Part shown: positions 59,527-64,000 of the stretch, one piece after another
Layout of the letters: each line of letters begins with the position of its first letter
How positions within the stretch are numbered: position 1 is the stretch's first letter
Assembly (NCBI GenBank): GCA_030533445.1
Contig: CM060075.1
Location: 34,713,196-34,777,195 of the forward strand
Reading direction: 5' to 3'
DNA: 64,000 nucleotides
DNA from: Cyprinodon diabolis
Lineage: Eukaryota > Chordata > Actinopteri > Cyprinodontiformes > Cyprinodontidae
The notes under the pieces: generated by a model
What the model was told of the DNA's origin: nothing
The model's input: only the letters and a program-made list of their open reading frames with translations
The model's database searches: none
Program-made: the position numbers and the translations under genes

Positions 59527-61749
59527 GAATTTCAAAGGAACTCCTTATAAATATGTTGCACCTTATGCATGCAGAAGAAAGCACAATGTCATGCGGAAAC
59601 TACAGGGATCATTATTCAAGTCTGAGGTTCTTTATTTTTTAAAGTTCCCTCTTCAAAGAACATCACTGGCATTTAGTTTAATTTGAATTTTTTCCATGTT
59701 CTCCAAATGCTTTGCTCACCAGCAGCTCCAACCTCTTTGATCTCTAAGAATATCATCAGAGAAACAGCTGTAACGCTGTCTCATCTGACCTTGTTGCTGC
59801 ATTCATTCAGACTACATTTGCATTTATCTCCAGAAATTGTCTCCAAAGGCTGGTTTGTGGCAGGCATATTCAGCCCATCTTAGATCGAGCACGGCGTTGG
59901 TATAAGCCATAGCTTACAGAAGCTATTAATCTGACACAAAACAGAAAATGAGTGCCAGTTTTATTCTTACACATAGAGCATCTATCTACCTGCTACCTGT
60001 TCTAAGATTAAAACAGCCCATTCCCGGTGCACCCGTTTGTCTCATTATGTTTTGTAGATGACAATGTTTATTATTATTTATTATTATTTCACTTTTTTCT
60101 GTATCAGTCCTCATAAAGAGATAGTTCAGAGGGTTTAGTTCAGTAACTCAGTTGGGAGTTCTCTTACCAACTTCACAAAACTTGGTAATAGGTTATGTTG
60201 CAGAAAAAAGGTTTGTTTTTCAAATTATTTGAGGACATTGTCTTGTTATGTCTGATACTCAAAAGATCTTTAAGCTTTTGCGTGTCTGTGTATGTACCCA
60301 TGCCCATTTATGTTGCATATTTAAAAACATTTCAAGCATATCCACTAACTTTATAAGAATATTAACCATATGGACACTACATCCTGATCCTTATGTTGCA
60401 GGACACCTTTTCTTGCTTAGATGTTAGGTGTAAAAATCCGTTTTTGTTAAGGTAAGGCTAAGGTTTATAGTGGTAACAATTACTAAAATACATAGAGGTT
60501 AATGCCAATTCCTTATATGAGTAGAATTTTTAACCTGTATGTGTTTGTGTAGATGCTGTATCCTCGTAAACAACAAGCAAACCCAGAACATGATTGAAAC
60601 CCAATGAAATCAATAAAAAGTTCAGCGTTTATTACACCCTTGAGGTGTGTGTGTGTGTGTGTGTGTGTACTATCTGTGGATCATCACAGGGGGCAGAAGT
60701 GGACAGAAAAATTACCTTGCTTTGTGACAGACCCTCCCTCAAACATATTAACACACATTTCATTTTCTCTATATGCCCGAATATTTTCTTTCCATCTCCA
60801 TCCCTCTGTTCCATTTCCACCAAAGCCATAGTTGAGGAAGAAGCGTATTGTCCGTGTTTTATGTCTTTTCGAAATATTTCACAAGAGAGAACTGAGACTA
60901 TTTTAAAGACAGTAAAACGTCTCACCCTTCTGACTACACTTTCAAAGTCTCCTTCAAAAATATTCAGTTTCTTTGTCCGTTAGTCACACTAATCCCGAAA
61001 TACTTCCTCTGGGCTGGCTAAAAATTCCACACATTTCCTCTTTGTTCCATCACTACTTCATCTCACACTAATCTCTTTTGTTGTGGGTCTGATTTCTTTC
61101 CTCTTCCTCTAAAAGTCTTTTAAAGTGACCCTTTCTACTCTTCCTCAACCCGCAGTAGCTTGAACAGTCCTCTCTTTGATGCATCTTTCATGGTTTTTGT
61201 TCCCTAATGCACTCTATCTCTTTCACAGCCACACTATCAAATCTTCATCGCTGGCTTTTATCTGGTATCCCAGCTCCTTTTCCAGCCCTTGTAATGTCTT
61301 GCTGCTGCCTCATATTTCATTTCTATTCCTCTCCATACAATAGCGCTCTCTAGCTTTGTCCCTCCTCTTTTAACTCTGTCTTTTATTCACCATCGCTTCT
61401 ATCTCTGTCTAATTCCTCCTATCCCATCCCCCTCCCATGTCTTCCTCCTCTTCTTTCGATCTAAAAGGATCGAGCATTGACCCTTTTCCTACATCCCTCG
61501 TATTTCCACACTTTCTGTCTCTTTGTCATTCTCCGAAGTGAGTGGGCTGAGAGCTAACGCCCAGGTTGCAGTAATGGGATAATCTGTTACGTCAGCAGCT
61601 GCACGCCCCTCTACTAAAAGCTATCCTGAAACATTAGTGAAGGGTTCAAATCCTGATGTGTGTTTGTGTAAATGCCTGCATGTTGGCAAAATGTCCATCT
61701 TTCTTGTTGTTGGTTTTTGGATGAATATTTATATCCAGTCCCATAATCT
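59527..61749. other. Unclassified sequence with a pyrimidine-rich part
   Basis: The plus strand from about 60,980 to 61,530 is strongly C/T-rich (many tcctc, ctctt runs). No gene recognised. The 129-codon frame at 60,594-60,983 begins in the GT microsatellite and has no known domain. Confidence 0.4.
60645..60668. repeat. (GT)12 microsatellite
   Basis: Perfect gt run of 24 bases. Confidence 0.97.
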
Positions 61750-62100
61750 AAGCTGGGCTCACTATGCAATTTTTTTTGCCTTTTGCGGGGTGATTTTCCA
61801 GTCGTGCGAGAATTTTCCGATTTGGCCGACATTGAGCCTGATCGCGCGTCATGTAGTGTAGAGGGGATAAAGAGGGGCGATCAGCCTCTCATGACCACCT
61901 CCCGATCAAGAATCGTGAGGTCGGCCGTCATGGGCAAATCGGTCAGTGGGCATGCGCAAACAAGGATTCTTCTTTTTCTCCTTCCTCTCAGATGTAAACA
62001 CAGAAACATGGCTGTATGACGACACCCTGCGGTTTCGTCGTACAGTGTGAGCAACAGCTGCGTGCAATGATTGAAAAATCACACAGTGTATGCCCAGCTT
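61750..62100. mobile_element. MITE with about 28-bp imperfect terminal inverted repeats
   Basis: Left end AAGCTGGGCTCACTATGCAA; right end, inverted, AAGCTGGGCATACACTGTGT. The interior is GC-richer, with further internal symmetry (tcgtacagtgtgagca; cgatcaagaatcgtgaggtc). At 351 bp without coding capacity, this is a non-autonomous DNA transposon. The flanking duplication is too short or worn to read, so the superfamily is open. Frames of 74-78 codons here are not genes. Confidence 0.7.
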
Positions 62101-62114
62101 TACACATTTAACTC

Positions 62115-63130
62115 AAACAATGCCTCGCAAAAGTCTTTGTAACTAGAGTATTCATTTACATAGTCATGTATGAGCATAAAACTTCTATTTATTTTTAGGA
62201 TTTTAGGTCATAGGCCAACACAAAGCAGAGCATATTCAAGAAAAAAAGTCTAAATCATATTTCTTACCAGCAACTTTGAACAAATTCTTTATAGAACCAG
62301 CTTTAAAATCAGATGGAAATGTCTATGAACATTCATTTTTAAATCTCACCATAGATTTTCGAGTCAGTCACAGCTTTCAGAAGGCCATTCCTTTCAAAGG
62401 ATTAAGCTAAGGCATTTTATTGTAGCTCTGGCTGTACGTTCAGGGGTGTTCTGCTGAAAATTCAATTCAATTTGGTTTATTTATATAGCGCCAATTCACA
62501 ACACGTCTTCTCAAGGCACCTTAAAATTCAACCAGATCCTACAGTCAAACCGATTCGAAGGCAATCCCTCACACTATGAAAATGAAAGTCTTTTGCAACC
62601 CTGTCTGGTATTTATCCCCGTTGATCTTTCCATTACCTCTGCCTTTGCTTCAGCAAAGCATTTCCACAGCATAATGATGTTAGGATGGCGTATCCAGGGC
62701 AATGGACCGTAGTGTTAGATTATTGTCTGTACATTGCTTCTGGCCAGTTGTTATGTGTCAACCTTTGCCTTTTAAGAACATGAGTAGCAACTTTAGACTT
62801 TTTTATACAATGTTCAGATTATGACCTCTAGTTGTCCAGTTAATAGATTCTATAAACTGGACTGTAAATATCTACAGATTCTCCAGAGTTCATAAGGGCC
62901 TCTTGACCACTTCTCTTGGTAATGATTTATTTGCCTCCCAATCATGTGGATGATCTTTTATTGGTAGGTTTAAAGTCGTTCAATAGACTTTGCATTTAAG
63001 GATAATGGGTTAAAAAGAGCTCTATAAGATGTTCACAACTTAGGTCATTGCTTTATATTCTTATCCTGCTTAAAATGGCTCATCAGCTTTATCCCTGGCC
63101 TATGTTAGACTTCTGATGACTTCTGAGGGT
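62115..63130 (-). mobile_element. Degraded Tc1/mariner-like element, with family C repeat inside
   Basis: In antisense order: 'taggccaacacaaagcagag' (end region), 'ttttattgtagctctggctg', 'ttccacagcataatgatgtt', 'ctacagattctccagagttc', 'ataagggcctcttgaccact' and 'tgatgacttctgaggg'. These are the landmarks of the Tc1-like element familiar in fish, transposase strand minus. Reading frames are destroyed. Positions 62,462-62,578 are a foreign insert. Confidence 0.75.
62462..62578 (-). repeat. Family C repeat, short copy nested in Tc1-like element
   Basis: 'tttggtttatttatatagcg', 'ccaattcacaacacgtcttc', 'accagatcctacagtcaaac' and 'ggcaatccctcac' match the 213-370 region, in the same orientation. 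It interrupts the Tc1 landmark series between 'gggtgttctgctgaa' and 'agtcttttgcaacc'. Confidence 0.8.
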
Positions 63131-64000
63131 AGTGTTTCATTTAGTACTTTATTCTTTATGTTATCACAATAAAAGGTGCTGAAAAAGATGAATATCTTTA
63201 TTTCGAGGAGCTCTGAAAGCTACATATTGTTCTTTATTCAAGTCACAATTACAAACTAAACTGTGTTAATCTTTCATAGTATATCACAATAGAAAAGACA
63301 CATTTTTGTGTTCATTGGAAAAAGGTCAAACGTTGAAATACCTTTTAAAGTGTTCTAATAAGCAGTCAATCCAATGATCTTAAGTGCTTTGTGGAACAGC
63401 TGATCAGGCTGCAGAAGAACCTCGCATTGTTAATGTATCCTTAATCCCCAGGTAAAGGTGATTCCTCTCGTTTGGCATGTATGCATATAAAATCTAATTA
63501 TCTACACCACCTGACCTGCAATTCATCAGCAAATGTGATCCTAAAACGTTGAAACTAAGTCTCTAACAGCAGTGCGCAGTCTTTCCTGTCATGGAAGAAA
63601 TATCTACTGTAGGCCCCTGACTGACAGAGGCATGTTAATATGAGGCTTTTACTGTCCCCCTGCTCCCAGAAATAGATTGGACCAATAAATAAATAAATAA
63701 ATAAATAAATGCAATCTCTCTACAACACCTGCTTTGGGTCTCTTACATAACTGCAACTGGAGACCATGTGAGATGCAATGCCAGAGCGGTGGAGAAAAGA
63801 GGAGAAATGGATGCAGAAGTTAGGAAGCATATGAGCTTGTGGGTCTGATTATAAGAAAATACATTATCCTATAATCCCTGCCATCAACTAGGGGAGGGGG
63901 GGTCTTGATTATACTTAGTATACTGCTCAGTAATTCATGTGTGATGTCTATGACTGCTTCAGAGTAAAAAATAATCACACCAGTGTTAGGGATTTAACTG
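63131..64000. other. Unclassified sequence
   Basis: No gene recognised to the window end, apart from the microsatellite at 63,684. Confidence 0.4.
63684..63710. repeat. (AATA)n microsatellite
   Basis: Nearly seven perfect aata units. Confidence 0.97.

Noticed and set aside
61640..61665. B-box-like 'gggttcaaatcctgatg', a possible tRNA or SINE promoter
   Set aside because: No A-box at the right distance, no cloverleaf and no SINE body around it.

Overview
This looks like a piece of a teleost fish nuclear genome. It is AT-rich, has no operon-like gene packing, and is littered with repeat types typical of bony fish: tRNA-headed SINEs ending in GGAT repeats, PIF/Harbinger and hAT DNA transposons, Tc1-like relics, an L1 reverse-transcriptase fossil, and many solo LTRs flanked by 5-bp target duplications. 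The repeat repertoire suggests a percomorph, perhaps a killifish or livebearer relative. That last step is impression from memory, not proof. I found no host protein-coding exon, tRNA, rRNA or CRISPR array that I can defend. The window is best read as a gene-poor intergenic or intronic stretch.

Layout. 0-17 kb: a dispersed repeat, a SINE with a perfect 14-bp duplication, an antisense SINE, and a run of LTR remnants at 5.2, 6.5, 8.0, 9.2, 12.3, 14.5 and 16.4 kb. Four of these are complete solo LTRs with matching flanks, and one sits inside a SINE. 19.2-24.3 kb: a nearly complete but pol-less LTR retrotransposon on the minus strand, inserted into a remnant of a hAT-like (BED-type) transposase gene. 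24.3-25.5 kb: an internally deleted Harbinger element, with a second copy in opposite orientation at 58.3-59.5 kb. 25.5-43 kb: mostly single-copy-looking DNA, broken by one repeat fragment at 29.7 kb and one solo LTR at 36.8 kb that is related to the 19-24 kb element. 43-52 kb: decayed SINE, MITE, Tc1, telomere-like, L1, duplicated and hAT sequences. 52-64 kb: mostly unique DNA with a few MITE and Tc1 relics.

The most interesting object is the 4.5-kb LTR element at 19,484-23,999. It has two LTRs about 98% alike (hand count), a 5-bp target duplication, a gag-like ORF and a polypurine tract, but no protease, reverse transcriptase or integrase. In place of pol it has a 497-codon ORF made of short tandem repeats. 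Next to its 5' LTR lies an 11-nt segment exactly complementary to the predicted 5' end of its own transcript. This is the arrangement known from self-primed Tf1/sushi-type retrotransposons. It would depend on an autonomous relative elsewhere for enzymes.
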